A DNA stretch of 64,000 bases from Albula goreensis (lineage: Eukaryota; Chordata; Actinopteri; Albuliformes; Albulidae), in NCBI GenBank assembly GCA_022829145.1, contig CM040763.1, positions 5,080,641 to 5,144,640 of the forward strand. Direction: 5' to 3'. The notes below the pieces were generated by a model. That model saw only the letters and a list, made by a program, of their open reading frames with translations. It did not search any database and had not been told where the DNA came from. Below are positions 1-11,242 of this stretch, one piece after another; positions within the stretch are counted from its first letter, which is position 1; each line of letters begins with the position of its first letter. The translations under genes were made by a program, and so were the position numbers.

Positions 1-559
1 AACTCAACAGGAAATTTAGAGGCAAGGACCATATTTGATATGTGATGTGATGGGAAATTCAATACATAAACCATGGGATAATTTACAATTCAATACAGTG
101 CACAGTTCTGAAGAATATCTATGGGCTATTTGACAGAAAGTTTGAAAACTGAGTCTGCCCACATACTTGCCTAGTGGTGAACACACACTGTACCATACCG
201 CCAGAGATCAACTTCTCTACTATTACTATTTTAAACCCTCTCTGAAAGGCAACTTTTTGCTTTTAGTCACACTATGCCTCTGAGTCTTATCTTAAATGTT
301 TACTTTTTATATTTTTACTTAATTGCTGTCTGTGAAAGTCAGTTAAAAAAGCCCATCTGATTCCATAATAATAATAATAATAATGTCATTCATTTATTAC
401 TGATAAGAAATTATTACATGGCATTATATTCTTATTCTTATTCTTATTATTATTATCATCATTATTGGGCCTGCACTTAAAGAATGCAATGCATATGTCA
501 TCATTTTGTGTTTGATTATAACAAATGCTTCAGGGAATGTAAAAATCACCCTTTATTGT
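1..559. other. AT-rich noncoding stretch
   Basis: No gene, splice pair or recognisable element seen. It contains the (TAA)n and TTATTC-type microsatellites listed separately; the rest is unique AT-rich DNA. Confidence 0.6.
366..466. repeat. Two AT microsatellites, (TAA)n and (TTATTC)n/(TTA)n
   Basis: A (TAA)n run lies at 366-384. A degenerate TTATTC array passing into TTA repeats lies at 428-466. Both are simple replication-slippage repeats with no coding potential. Confidence 0.9.
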
Positions 560-1010
560 CATCCATAATGAAGAATGAAATTAATATATGAAGTGACTGA
601 CACCTGACCCAGTGAAGTGCTGTCATTCACAGCCAAACAGGGGCCGTCTAGACTGAACGTAATTACATTCAGAAAATTCCTGCATGAAAATATACTCCAG
701 TGGGAGTTTTTGCTGACACTTTTAATTGCACAATTACACAAAGTAAAAAGAAATCCCCTCTGATTGACCCCCTCCGAGCCCTGTGTTACCTGGTAATTTT
801 TCGAGAGAGTAGCGAGAAATCAAGCATTGATTTGTATCTGTTGTCCGAAGGGAGGGACCGTGTTGATTAAAGCGTATCCTTGAGGTAATGGCCACAGCTT
901 GATATTTTAGATGTATATACAGGAGGCCGCTGGGGAAGAGCGCCATTAAGCTCTTTTATGGTGCTGTAGCGGTACCCGTGGACAGGTGCTTCCTGTGGTC
1001 CAATGGGATT
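560..1010. promoter_or_regulatory. Candidate conserved noncoding element (cis-regulatory)
   Basis: Repeat-free block of mixed composition. Visible words are TTTAATTG at 721-728, an 11-bp palindrome TTACCTGGTAA at 786-796 (containing the ZEB-type CAGGTA core on both strands), TTGATTAA at 863-870 and TTTTATGG near 955. Short open frames on the minus strand (559-741, 734-946) show no protein family and no splice sites. The enhancer call is inferred from motif density; cross-species conservation was not tested. Confidence 0.5.
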
Positions 1011-1499
1011 CCCCAACAGTGAAATACTGTTCTAAAGTACCAGCAAAAGCCTCAGTGGAGGCTAAATCAAATTTAGCCCTTAAACTGTTTCCATGTCAGT
1101 AACCCGATAATTTACTCCATGTGAGAAAGATTAGTTGGCCAAAGGAGAAATGTAAAAAATATATATATTTTCAAAATTATTAAAGAAAGAAAAAGAAAAT
1201 GTGAATACCCATTGCTGGAAATACTGAAGTACGAACGAGTCGCAGTTATTGTTTGCTCGTATAATAGCTTGGCCAATTTTAAATGTCATGGAAATAAATA
1301 CTAAGATATAATCAAGAATCTATCCACTGTGATAATCTCAGGGGGAGCACAATCAAACACAACCAAGACTGCTCCAGCTGAGGTTACTAGGTAAATGCAG
1401 TGACTGTTTTTCAAAAATAAAGAACACTTAAAAGCTAGCAATAAATACAAATCTTATATTTATCTTTGCAACTTTACACATGTTGTTTGTATTTAAATA
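1011..1499. other. Unique AT-rich noncoding stretch
   Basis: No gene or repeat recognised. Ordinary AT-rich sequence between two candidate regulatory blocks. Confidence 0.5.
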
Positions 1500-2130
1500 A
1501 AACCCCTTCCTGTACCTTCAGGCATATTTTGTGATAATATTCTGATATTTTTAGCGGATTCTTTAAACACCTTAGGCAGGTGGTTGAAACATGAGGCTCA
1601 AAGCTCCAGATCTCCAAGCACAGAGGCACAGGAAAGTTGAAGAGTATTTCCTTTTTTAACTTCGGTATCTTTCCGGTGGCGGCACCATTTGTTAGCAGAC
1701 GTGGGCAGTATTAATGGTCTGGGCCGGGCACTCTCGCGGATGAGTGATTACACCAGGGGTAGGCAGAGGAAATTTTTTAATTGATCCAAACTCCTTACCT
1801 GCATAACATCATGAGTCGCTCCTGCAGGTTGCCTTTGTTTTCTGTTTTTTTTTCCTTGTTCAGGTCAGTCTAATAAATTCTGCACAAATTGCGTGTTTCT
1901 GGCCAAGTCTTTGCAGGGGCCCCGGCATAACTTGATTGCGCTGGTAATGATCTGCATTAGGTCCATTATTGGAGACCATAAAACTCAGCAGAGAATGGAT
2001 TCAATCTCGTTAATATCGATTTCCTTAATGTTAAAAGCACTAGGAAAATATCTAAGCAGAGATACCTGTGACGTGCGTCCTCAGACGCTGCCTGGATGGG
2101 GAGAGATCACCTGACCCATAACAGCATACT
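1500..2130. promoter_or_regulatory. Candidate conserved noncoding element with CArG box
   Basis: About 600 bp free of repeats apart from a short T-run near 1845. It contains a perfect CArG box CCATTATTGG at 1963-1972 (SRF-type consensus CC, six A/T, GG), a bicoid-like TGATTAC at 1745-1751 and homeodomain-like TAATG words. A 73-codon plus-strand open frame at 1893-2114 lacks any recognisable domain and is most likely incidental. Role inferred from composition and motifs only. Confidence 0.5.
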
Positions 2131-2847
2131 CAATGCATATTTAATCCCACACCTACAGGGCCAGTCAAATCTCGCAGATAACTCTTAGTGCATCATTGCT
2201 GCTCTCGGAAAACAATGTACAAAAGATAGGCATGAAAAGTTCCATTTTCTGCAAAACAGACACGTTGTTTTTTTTTATCTTTGTTATGTATGATTATTCC
2301 AGCCTCCTTCCATATTGATTGTAGATTTGCAACTTCAAACATTTATCCTCCCGATGTTTTCTGTCTACTAAATACTGTAGTACTCAATTCAGTTGCATTA
2401 AAAGTCCTTCCAAAGGGCTTTTAAATACCTTAGTCAAGCAGTGAGTCGAACTCTCTGTATCACTTCGTAAGTGATTGGGAAAATACAGTACAGTTTGTTT
2501 AGCAGGTGCTATTTCCATGTAGATAAACAGTTCTGACAACACACACACACAATCACACACACACACACACACGTATGCAAAGCAGTGGAAAAATAAAGAT
2601 TTAATTTCCAATGTTGAAAGATTACAGGGATCCTAATTTGATTGACAGCCGGGTGATTGGCAGGCCAAGCGTACTATAGATTTCCAGTAACTTTAACTCA
2701 GTCACTGCTTTTTTAAATTGTACTCAAATGTAGTTCAATATTCTGTTCAGTAATAAGTCACCATTACAATAGCCAAAAAGAATAGCCTTTCTGCCTTTAA
2801 AATGTGTAACTATCAACTGAATAGAATTATTTAAAACATTTTTTTAA
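2131..2847. other. Unique noncoding stretch with a CA microsatellite
   Basis: Nothing gene-like. The (AC)n tract at 2537-2572 explains the Val/Cys-rich minus-strand open frame at 2384-2611. Confidence 0.6.
2537..2572. repeat. (AC)n microsatellite, interrupted
   Basis: About 18 AC dinucleotides with one AATC interruption. Confidence 0.9.
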
Positions 2848-3262
2848 ATTTATTCATCCTTTATTTTTCAGTGAAGATCCCCTTGATGGAAACATCTCTT
2901 CTCCAAGGGGAACTTGACATATGACACAAAATGATCAAAGATGCAGAACGTCAACAATCAAAATGTCAAAGAATAAAAACATAGGAAAGGAGACCATTTG
3001 ACAAAATCATGTTAAATATAATCAAAGTTATTAAAATCAATGTAATGCTCCTTGTTGAGGTAGAGGTGCAATTTTCCATTCTTTTGCAGCAGGTGCAAAG
3101 CAGCAGTCCTGTGAAAACATGAGTTTCATTTGTGAAGATCCTTGAGTGACATGAAAATAATGCCTGCGTAAGGCTAGCCTTGCTCACAGATATTGATGTG
3201 AGCTTTTAAATGTAACTTGCCGCTCATAAATCATACCAAGGTCTTGCATCTCTCCCAAGCGG
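2848..3262. mobile_element. Degenerate teleost interspersed repeat
   Basis: The left part (TTTATTCATCCTTTATTT, then CAGTGAAGATCCCCTTGATG and CTCTTCTCCAAGGGGAACTT) matches the shape of a repeat common in fish genomes (TTTAACCAG..AAGATCC..ATTGAGAT..CTCTTTTCCAAGGGAGACCT). The right part, with a tract on boiled-down Pro/Thr frames and ending near CTTGCATCTCTCCCAA, resembles the same family's far end. The family name and its class (LINE 3' end or DNA element) were not determined. Several indels indicate age. The minus-strand frame at 2966-3187 lies within it and is not a gene. Confidence 0.55.
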
Positions 3263-3639
3263 TGCTATTATCAGCCTTCACGACTGTTATGCGTTTGATT
3301 CAGGAAATAAAGACAACCTTCCCGTGATTGCACAGTCAACAATTACAGTTTCATGGTGCTCAGAATAGGGTCTTAACCGGCCGCCCCCTCCCTGGGTCTG
3401 TTCTGCAGATGGGTTCATTTGTCTTTGTCTGCTTTCATCTAATATTTTTCTTGTCAATTGACCATGGGGGTGGGGGGGGCGGGAAATGAATGCATGCAAA
3501 AAAAAAAATTATACCCACAAAGAAACCTTGGTACAGTACAACCGGAGTGTATTTATTTCATCTGCAGATGGTTTGGGGGTCATGAGTCTTTTTTTTTTTT
3601 CTGTTCCTTTTTTTTTCTCCTGTGACATTTTCCGACTTG
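3263..3639. other. Noncoding stretch with homopolymer runs
   Basis: Contains a G-run at about 3464-3480, an A-run near 3499 and T-runs at 3590-3615. No gene seen; the minus frame 3287-3499 is biased by the G/C runs. Confidence 0.55.
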
Positions 3640-3875
3640 ACATTCTGTGACATTTTCAGTTTAATGTTGCTGGTATTCCTCCAGCGGAATTAAAAGCATT
3701 TCTGAGAGGAACTTCTGCTTTAAAGCTCCTTTCCCATGCAGGGGGAAACTCTGCAGGTTTACATACGCTTTCAGTAAGAGGAGCCAGCAGCGCCTCTCTG
3801 CGCCTGGGCCGGTCTAATCTGCTGGGATTACTCACAATTCCTCCTGTCATGAGACGAAAATAAACAGCGCATTTG
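3640..3875. promoter_or_regulatory. Candidate conserved noncoding element
   Basis: Compact repeat-free block. CTAATCT at 3814-3820 and GGATTA at 3825-3830 give two bicoid-class (OTX/PITX-like) words within 20 bp, beside a CpG-containing stretch. No coding evidence beyond a featureless 64-codon minus frame. Regulatory role inferred. Confidence 0.45.
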
Positions 3876-4995
3876 TCAGGATGGGTGAAGCTTAAGGTCT
3901 AAATTCTACCCACTCATTTATTTTTAACACCTACCTGCTGTGTTTTTCTACGCTGTGATAGCAGGTAGCGCTCTGTATTATCATGAGCTCACCTTTCACA
4001 TTTTTTATTTTGCGAATTGGGAAAGAACACGTTTTAGCATATCAAATATGGTGTCACTGATAAAATATTATTACTCTGATAAAATAACACTGCATAACAA
4101 AATGTTTTGGTTTCAATCAACGTGCAATTCTTTATTCATTTGCATGAACAATTATGTGTGATTATGTGCGATGTGATTTACACATGACATGTACATTCAA
4201 TACTTTCTTTTTTCAATCGGAGCAAAAATAAAATAGAAATGGTATTCTTAGGCATATTTTACCCTCATCAATACCCATTTAATGGTGTACAAATTTACCT
4301 TATAGCTTGTGTTTGCTCTGATTTAGTAAATTTGTTTTCAAAGTCCACTACAAGATCCATTAACTGCTTGATATTGATTTGTTGGGCTTGTAAACAGAGG
4401 CTGGAGAAGTGAGCGCTCTGAATTGGGCATCTCCACACACTCATGCTCATGTATGGCTCCGCATCTGCCCATACTTAACACACTCATTTCAGCCAACCAC
4501 TGTGCTTTGTTGTAACGGACAAAACCTTTTGACTGGTTGAACCAAGTCATGTGTTGACAGCTAATTATAGCTCCGCCCATTTTTACATAATTCACCCATC
4601 CCTCCTTTGCTTTGTATATCAAATGTAGTTTGAAACACACAAAGAACAATATGTGTGCTAGTGAATCCTAACTGATTCAAAGAGTATTTGGAAAGTGCTT
4701 GGATGAGGGTTAGAATGGGTTATAGGAGCAAACATTAGTGTCACTTTCCACCATGTTACAGTGCAATATTTTTGACAATCATATTTTTACTTCTCCTTCT
4801 GTCTGCATCATGCACTGTGCAAGTGTGGCATATATTTATATACACGTTTTACATTAATGTGCCACTCAAGTTACTTTTGATTCTGTCCTGCTGGTAACAT
4901 TGTACCATCATACTGAAAGCATGAAAAAGTTTTGGCTTTTTGCAACAATGGGAATTCTGAAAAACAACCTAAACTGACCCATTATGCATCTCATG
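3876..4995. other. Unique noncoding stretch
   Basis: A perfect octamer ATTTGCAT lies at 4138-4145. A 103-codon minus frame at 4338-4649 has no recognisable domain, no signal peptide and no splice context, so it is not called. Otherwise nothing identified. Confidence 0.5.
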
Positions 4996-4999
4996 GCAT

Positions 5000-5260
5000 A
5001 ATTAAAACACATTTATTGTCACCTCTGCCGCCGGAGTGTGCAGATAACGTGCAGGGATGCGATCATTCACCGCAAATGCGCCTTTCCGCTTTCTGAGACC
5101 AGGCCATTCATTATGCCGTAATTACGGCAGATTTCATGGTGTGATTTCAGGGTTGAGGTGGCAAATGGCCATTGTTGCAGGATCACTAGGAAATCCATTT
5201 TGCTTCACTTAAAGCTCTATTAGAGGATTCCATGACAGAAAAGTTCAGTGTCTTAGACTC
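5000..5260. promoter_or_regulatory. Candidate conserved noncoding element with 16-bp palindrome
   Basis: Repeat-free and richer in CpG than its flanks. It contains a perfect palindrome TGCCGTAATTACGGCA at 5114-5129 centred on TAATTA, as expected for a symmetric homeodomain dimer site, with ATTCATTATG just upstream. Known biology: paired-class and other homeodomains bind TAATTA cores. Enhancer function is inference. Confidence 0.5.
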
Positions 5261-6304
5261 TCAACACCTCAGATAACACAGTTTTGAAACTGTTCCAAAG
5301 TCATTCACGTTTAACATTTGATGAGGAAAAAAAACAAAGAAGAGGTCTTTTCTTTCTTTTCTTTTATAAACGAAAGCACTGCCAACACATCTCAGCAATT
5401 TACATCGTCACATTTATAATTGAGTGAGGGAAATCTTGGTAGTCAGACTGCATCAGTGTGTACCTCTCTGTTCCAAGACACAGTGATATCATTGGATGTT
5501 TCTCTTGCTCTCTGTGAGTCATCCATTATGATGTCACATACCAGAATGGATATCTGAGTGGATTGCTTCCTGGCAGAGCAACCCTGGTGAGTAACCCAAT
5601 CAGGCCTGGCATCTTTTTGCCCAATCACAAGCACACTTCCCAGATATGGCTTTTGTTTTACCTTTTAAACCAGATTCAGTACATTACCTGAGTTTTTATA
5701 GAGTTTGTAGCAGTATTAGACCAAATGGCAGCTCAGAAAAAAATGAACATTTTCAGGAAAGTAAAGTAGCCTGCCTGCCTTTTAGGAGCGGAACACAGCC
5801 TGTTACTGGGGCTGTGATTGACTCCTGCAACACAAAATCCTGACAAAGAGAGAAAGAAAACTGCTTCACCTCCGCCGCAATCGGTTTCTGCACAGAATAA
5901 TACAAAACCAGATTTGTTTTGATCCTGATTTTATTACGCTCTTAGGAATAATGTGAATATATCTATCCATCCTATTTACAAATGGAAATGTTAAATGTGT
6001 ACCTTTGCACCTATGTGCAATGAAGTGTTTTGCACTACTAAGTATTAGACCAATTGAATTTCCCCATGATGGATTAGGACTGACTACTAATGCAAATACT
6101 AATAAAAGTGGGCCTACCAAATAGCTGCTTTGTTAAGGGCCCTCTCCACAGCGGTGGGCCTGGCCCCGTTATCACACAGCTGAGCCATAGCTGTGCCTTT
6201 ATCTGGCTGTGAACACTGCTCTGCACTGAGGCGGAACAGAAAGTCATCGCTGCACTAGACCCACAGGCTGCCAGTTGTTTTCACTGAGCGACGCACACCT
6301 TGAT
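5261..6304. other. Noncoding stretch, part possibly regulatory
   Basis: 5,640-5,850 is repeat-free and even in composition and could be a further regulatory block, but no distinctive motif cluster was seen. The remainder is unremarkable. The short open frames on both strands have no family resemblance. Confidence 0.4.
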
Positions 6305-6408
6305 CATAAGCATGACATAACAGGTGTCATAACCATCCATAATGATGTGTCAGAGCTTATGACCAATGCTATAACACTGTCATACAGCTGACAGAAAATA
6401 ATTTAAAA
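6305..6408. mobile_element. TGTCATAA-rich MITE-like repeat, copy A
   Basis: Dense in GTCATAA/TTATGAC words and contains ATAACACTGTCAT at 6371-6383, shared exactly with the copy at 14,961-14,973. This identifies a dispersed nonautonomous repeat of a kind frequent in fish genomes. Boundaries are approximate and no target-site duplication was resolved. Confidence 0.6.
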
Positions 6409-7094
6409 CACAACGCAATTTTATTTAGGAGGCTTGAGACGCAAAAGGGCAAATTACAATTCATGTTTTGAGAAACATTTTAAATGAATCGAAAATGAGA
6501 CTTGTTTTGTAATTGATATTATGACGGTGTCTTATCCCATTAATCCCATAAGGGGTGTGTTATTTATGACAAGACACAGAAATAAATTTCATTCATTCAT
6601 TCATTGGTTCATAATAATAATTTACTAAAAAGTGATTCATTAACAACAATTAATCAACAACAGTAAACAATTGATTAGACAGTTAACTCATCTCACCTGC
6701 TTTTCTGGGTCTGAAGTGGTTGTGAAAGCTGAAGCGTACATACGCCATAGCACTCCAGGACTGGAACCGAAGACCAACGGTATGCACCATGTTATATCTC
6801 ACTGAGTTTCTGAAGGATTCAACCAAATATTTCACCAAGATTACCTCATTGGCCTTCTTCCTCACTGTTTCAACCTGAAATGGTTATTGCAGGAAATGAA
6901 AGTTGTACAAAAGTACCTGGAGTTGTCCATGTGTTCTTTTTGCCCTTGCCTGCAGGCTCCAGAAGCGGTTTGGGATTGATTCATGTGCCGTGTCCCCACT
7001 GCCCACACATCATTGCCACTATCAAGGAGTATCTCATCATAAATACTCCAGGATAAATATGCTCTCACATCCCCCAATGAACCTGCGCCAGTAA
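6409..7094. other. Unique noncoding stretch
   Basis: Includes an imperfect CATT tandem run near 6590-6605. The 157-codon minus frame 6862-7335 extends from here into the next block and overlaps other open frames on both strands. Simultaneous openness of several frames argues for stop-poor DNA rather than a gene. Confidence 0.5.
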
Positions 7095-7575
7095 ACAAGC
7101 CAGCTGCTTTTAATTTACACTCTCCCATTAGAGTGAGATTATGACCTGGGTTTGGAAAGTGATACGACACACAATCGTAAATGACAGCGCTTCCCAAACA
7201 CAGACTTCCATCAGGTGGCGTTACCTGGCTCTGCGCCGAATCCGGTCGGCCACCGACTTTGTTGGCGCCCGCGTTTTCGGAGCACGTTTCCGGGCCGAAA
7301 AAACCAAAGAACAGATTGTAATTGATTGTAATCAAAATGTAAAGTAAGCTTGAGCTCCTTTGCTAATGGATTTAATTGTTGTTTTGACTGGAGAGGTGAA
7401 TCAATCTCAAGGTATCGACCACAAGATCCAGAAGGATTATCAGGCCAAGCGGTCATCCTACGGACGTCTCCGGAAAGTGTTCCCCGCTCGTCTTTGGAGA
7501 GTCGCCTATTTAGATTAAATTTGCATCTTAAAAGGAGATTATGCAGCACTTTCTCTGAAGATTAAGACATTCAGA
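7095..7575. promoter_or_regulatory. Candidate conserved regulatory element with CTCF-like site
   Basis: About 480 bp, repeat-free, with a CpG cluster at 7,235-7,300. It contains a CTCF-like match CCATCAGGTGGCGT at 7208-7221 (+), two tandem GATTGTAATY decamers at 7314-7333 (PBX/HOX-like), TAATGGATTTAATTG at 7364-7378 and a perfect octamer ATTTGCAT at 7519-7526. Open frames run on both strands at once and match no family. Regulatory or insulator function is inferred. Confidence 0.55.
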
Positions 7576-9274
7576 CATCTTGTGTTTTCATTAATTGTTC
7601 TTATCCTAATTCTATGGGATGGCCTTATAGACGAAAACAAAAAACCAAATAAAGTCATTGCGTGACTTTAATGAAAAAACGTCTTAACACATTACTTTGT
7701 GCTTGTGCTTTGTAAGCTCAGCATTCAGCAAATTCGTCTGGGTAGGAAATATTTATTTCTTAAAATCTTAACAATATTTTGCCACATATCAAAATTGTAC
7801 TTTGGGAGTTCTTGGTGGAACATCTCAGTTTCTGGTTTTTGTTTGCACTAATTACCCTACCTCAATTAGCTAAATAGCTGTAGGCAACAGCGATGATTCA
7901 GTGATAACTTCTACCTTTGTAGAATGCTTCATAAAGGACATAAAAATACATTTAAACTGTTATTCATGACCTCATCCATAAATGTAGCTGAAGTGCTGGA
8001 TCACATAAATGACCAGGCTAATTAAATAATCGAGAGCACAAGTTGGCATGAAATCCAGGGGTGGAGTCAGCCCTGGAGGAGTCGGGTTCTCATCAGATCT
8101 CACCCAACCTTTGCTTTTCGTACAGCACACAGAACAGAGCTTTGTGAGTTTATTTACAAATACTACACTGTTATACAAAAGCCGCGTACCTTCAACTAAA
8201 TGCACATATTAATTATGCAAATTAACCTTATGCCCTACTTGGCAACAAAATGTGGTTTGACTTCTTGAGTGGGGAGCTATGAGTGTCAGGTCGCACAAAC
8301 AAATCAACAACTGTAATAGCCACGTTATAATAGAAAGTTGTACTGTTCTTGACTTTAGGACAATCAGTGGGTGAAACCGGTCAACATAATGTCCCCACTT
8401 TGCATGCTTGTGATAAAATGGCAGGTCTTCCATGATTCATATGTGTGATTTTTGAAGTTATGAAACACAACCTGATGAAGGTTAGACATGTATTATCCTT
8501 GGATTCTCCTGGATATCCTGTATGGTCATTTTCTATGTCCAGATGTCAGCATGACACGTAAGGTAAGTCAGTGATTTCTGGAGGTCAGGCACAGTGCATG
8601 TCCTCGTTCCAGACAACAGCTTTGCTCATGACATTAATCACAGTCATTTTCAGAGCCTGCCCACACAGGGTATCTCCTACAATGTTCCCAACCCAGAAAA
8701 AAAAAAAAACACAAAAAAAACAAGGCGTTTCTGTGTATAAATATCACAAAATCTCCGTATCCTTCACAAATGAACTGTTTCACACTAAATTCAAATGTTC
8801 TCAGAGTCTCTTTGATGTATCATTCTTATGCTGTTTGCTATTCATGCTCGTGTTAAACACTGTGTGAACACTCCTGTTTTTCCTGATTCAAAAATAAAGC
8901 AGAACAGACCAGCTGCGCTGGCTGTGGTCAGTTCCGAATTAGATTAAATTGCCCACAAACAGGATCTATCCTGAAAAATGACTCACGGCAAGCAAAGGAG
9001 CAAATCAATGTTAGTCACAATTTGTGTTTCATTTTAGGTCGCAGAATTGAGACAGATATGGATTATTTGTTGCTCGATTCAAAACCCTGGAAAGAATTAT
9101 TCATTCTTTAGCAGTATGTATGAAGAGATAGGCTTTGCCCACTCATCCCTTTATTGCCTTTGAGCACCGCACTGATTTATTTTTGGATGAATCAAAAGAA
9201 CAATGCTGCTTATTTTCTCCCTCCTTCGAATCAGGCCCCAAAAAGCAGGCCCTTTGGTTCTCTTGCCTCCCCCC
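7576..9274. other. Unique noncoding stretch
   Basis: A perfect octamer (ATGCAAAT, 8215-8222) adjoins TAATTA-like sequence. A-runs lie at 8697-8720. No gene or mobile element recognised. Confidence 0.5.
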
Positions 9275-9475
9275 CCTCCCCCAGTCTTTAAAGTTCGGCG
9301 GAAAGGAAATTAGCAATGAAATTTGTGATTGTGTCATTAAAAGCCGGCCTTATTATGAGCCAGCAAGGACAATTTACATGCTTTAATCCTTTGAATCTGA
9401 ATAAGGCACAGATCAATTACTCTCATTATCAGAGCGACAGTCTGGAATGTGATTAGGGAGGCTCTCCTTTTGGGC
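9275..9475. promoter_or_regulatory. Candidate conserved noncoding element
   Basis: Repeat-free block following a C-rich run. Homeodomain-like AATTAGCAATG, CATTAAAAG and CTTTAATCC, plus CTTTGAATC (LEF/TCF-like) near 9,389, lie within 120 bp. No coding evidence. Confidence 0.45.
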
Positions 9476-9537
9476 AGCGCCGTGGCGACCTGCTAACCCG
9501 CACCCCCCATCCCCGCCCATCATCCTACCGCACCCCC

Positions 9538-9538
<1 letters not shown>

Positions 9539-9570
<32 letters not shown>
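9539..9570. repeat. (AC)n microsatellite
   Basis: Sixteen perfect AC units, preceded by a C-rich tract at 9,500-9,537. Confidence 0.95.
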
Positions 9571-9576
<6 letters not shown>

Positions 9577-9619
9577 ATAGCCACTGTCACCACAAACCCC
9601 CTCTGCGCTTCCCCGTTGT

Positions 9620-10330
9620 CATTTCAATGTCAAATTAATTAGTTCTGTATTGTCTACACAGTCATTTTTTAATGTTTTTTTTTTCTCTGAAAAAGTGTTT
9701 ATCAATTCCTCTGTGCATATTTTAGTTGACTAATGTGATATTTAGGACTTAATTAGGAGCTCTGTTTCAATTTCTGACTTGTCAGAAGGACCACAGCACC
9801 AAGGTTACAGCTGCCAGTAATGTATGAGCCAAAATGTAGGGAATGCTAATTGCAATAAACATTATCCTGTACCGAATAAACTCACAATAGAAATGTGCTG
9901 CTTTAATACAATTAGCATGATTATATAACACGCAACATGCCATATTGCCATAGTAATTAGTGTGGCTATTTGGTTTAATATAATGCACCATAAAAGCCAA
10001 TGAGTACAGCCATGGTGGGTTGTGCTTTTCAATCCATTAATGCCAATGTTTTATATGACTCTGAGTTTTGCTGCTGCGCAGCCAGTATTATCCTACACTG
10101 TGGCACATTCGAATTCATTTTGCAGTTCCTCTGTTTTCTTCTTCAATCAGCTGCGAGGTATTGGGAAGTGTTATTTTAGGAACTCTCTGATTAATGTTGC
10201 TGTCTGCAGATGTGGGTGCTTTGTATGGATCATTGCGTATTATGTTTAAAGATACGGTGCTAACATTATCCTAAGCCAATACTCCTTTTTAAATCATGTC
10301 AAGAAGATCAATGCAGCATTAGCAGAGCTG
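9620..10330. promoter_or_regulatory. Candidate conserved noncoding element, TAATTA cluster
   Basis: Long repeat-free block carrying AATTAATTAG at 9633-9642, TTAATTAG at 9749-9756, GCTAATTGC near 9,846, AATTAGCATGA at 9910-9920 and GTAATTAG near 9,952: at least five homeodomain cores in 330 bp. The 10,020-10,250 part continues with even composition. Short frames on both strands lack domain features. This is the densest homeodomain cluster seen; enhancer role is inferred. Confidence 0.55.
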
Positions 10331-10354
10331 CAAACAATATGAAAGAACAAAAAA

Positions 10355-10790
10355 AAAATGAAGGAGCTGTTTGACCCAGCTTTTTGCCTTCTCATGCACT
10401 ATGGTGTCAAATGCTCCTCAGCTGGAGCTGAAGAACTTCATGTTTCTCAGCTGATGTGCTTATTCTATCCTTGGCACAATGATGCTATGTCACTTTCAAA
10501 TATTACATATTTGTACAAGACAATGAGAATATTGCTTCATAAATTTCCTGTCTGAATAAAAATGTGATGATTAAACATGTGCTTTGCAACTCTGTGTTTT
10601 CTCTGGATCTTAACGTCTTTCACATTGAAAGCATTTGAATTGCCTCTCCAAGCTGCAGCTACTGGGATGGGAACTTTAACGGCATTAGTAGAGAGATGTT
10701 GTATCTGCACTCTCTGGTGTGGGATGATAGCTGTTAGCCAGGTCAGTACCTCTCCTTCTTTCTCTTGTGGATTCACTTACATTCTCTAAC
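10355..10790. promoter_or_regulatory. Candidate conserved noncoding element with paired E-boxes
   Basis: Repeat-free. CAGCTG E-boxes at 10419-10424 and 10448-10453 flank further CTGAAG/CAGCT words, with another GCTGCAGC near 10,652. Overlapping open frames on opposite strands at 10,537-10,789 suggest few stop codons rather than a gene. Confidence 0.5.
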
Positions 10791-11118
10791 ATTGTACGTC
10801 ACGCTGGATCAGGCTATCTGCCAAGTGACTATGGTGCAATTACACTGGGAAGGTTTTTTTTTTTAGAATTTATGTATTTATTAAAAAAAAAAAAGAGACA
10901 AGACTTGAGTGGAGTGAGACTCAGTGAGAGATTTAGTGCAACACCATAATGAACTGTCTCAGGAAACTGCACAGACTCAAAAGGCAGAGCACAGTCTGAA
11001 ACAGAGGAAGCAATAAGAACCAGGGAGACTCAGCATCCCTTCAGGAAATCTTCAATACTTTTTAAATGTTTCCTCATGGGCTTTTGCATACATAAATACA
11101 CATATAAATTAGAGCCAT
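10791..11118. other. Noncoding stretch
   Basis: T-run at 10,855-10,864 and A-run near 10,880-10,894; no gene seen. Confidence 0.5.
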
Positions 11119-11242
11119 TGTGTGCGTGCGTGTGTGTGTGCGTGCGTGCGTGCGTGCATGTGTGTGTGTGTGTGAGGGTGTGTGTGCGTGTGTGTATGTG
11201 TGTGTGTGCATTCGTGCGTGCGTGTGTGTGTGTGAGGGTGTG
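11119..11242. repeat. Compound (TG)n/(CGTG)n microsatellite
   Basis: TG, CGTG and GAGGGTG variants over 124 bp. The His/Thr-rich minus-strand open frame here is purely a product of this repeat. Confidence 0.95.

Noticed and set aside
6862-7549. 157- and 112-codon minus ORFs
   Set aside because: Opposite-strand frames are also open and the block has enhancer-like motif content; no protein features.
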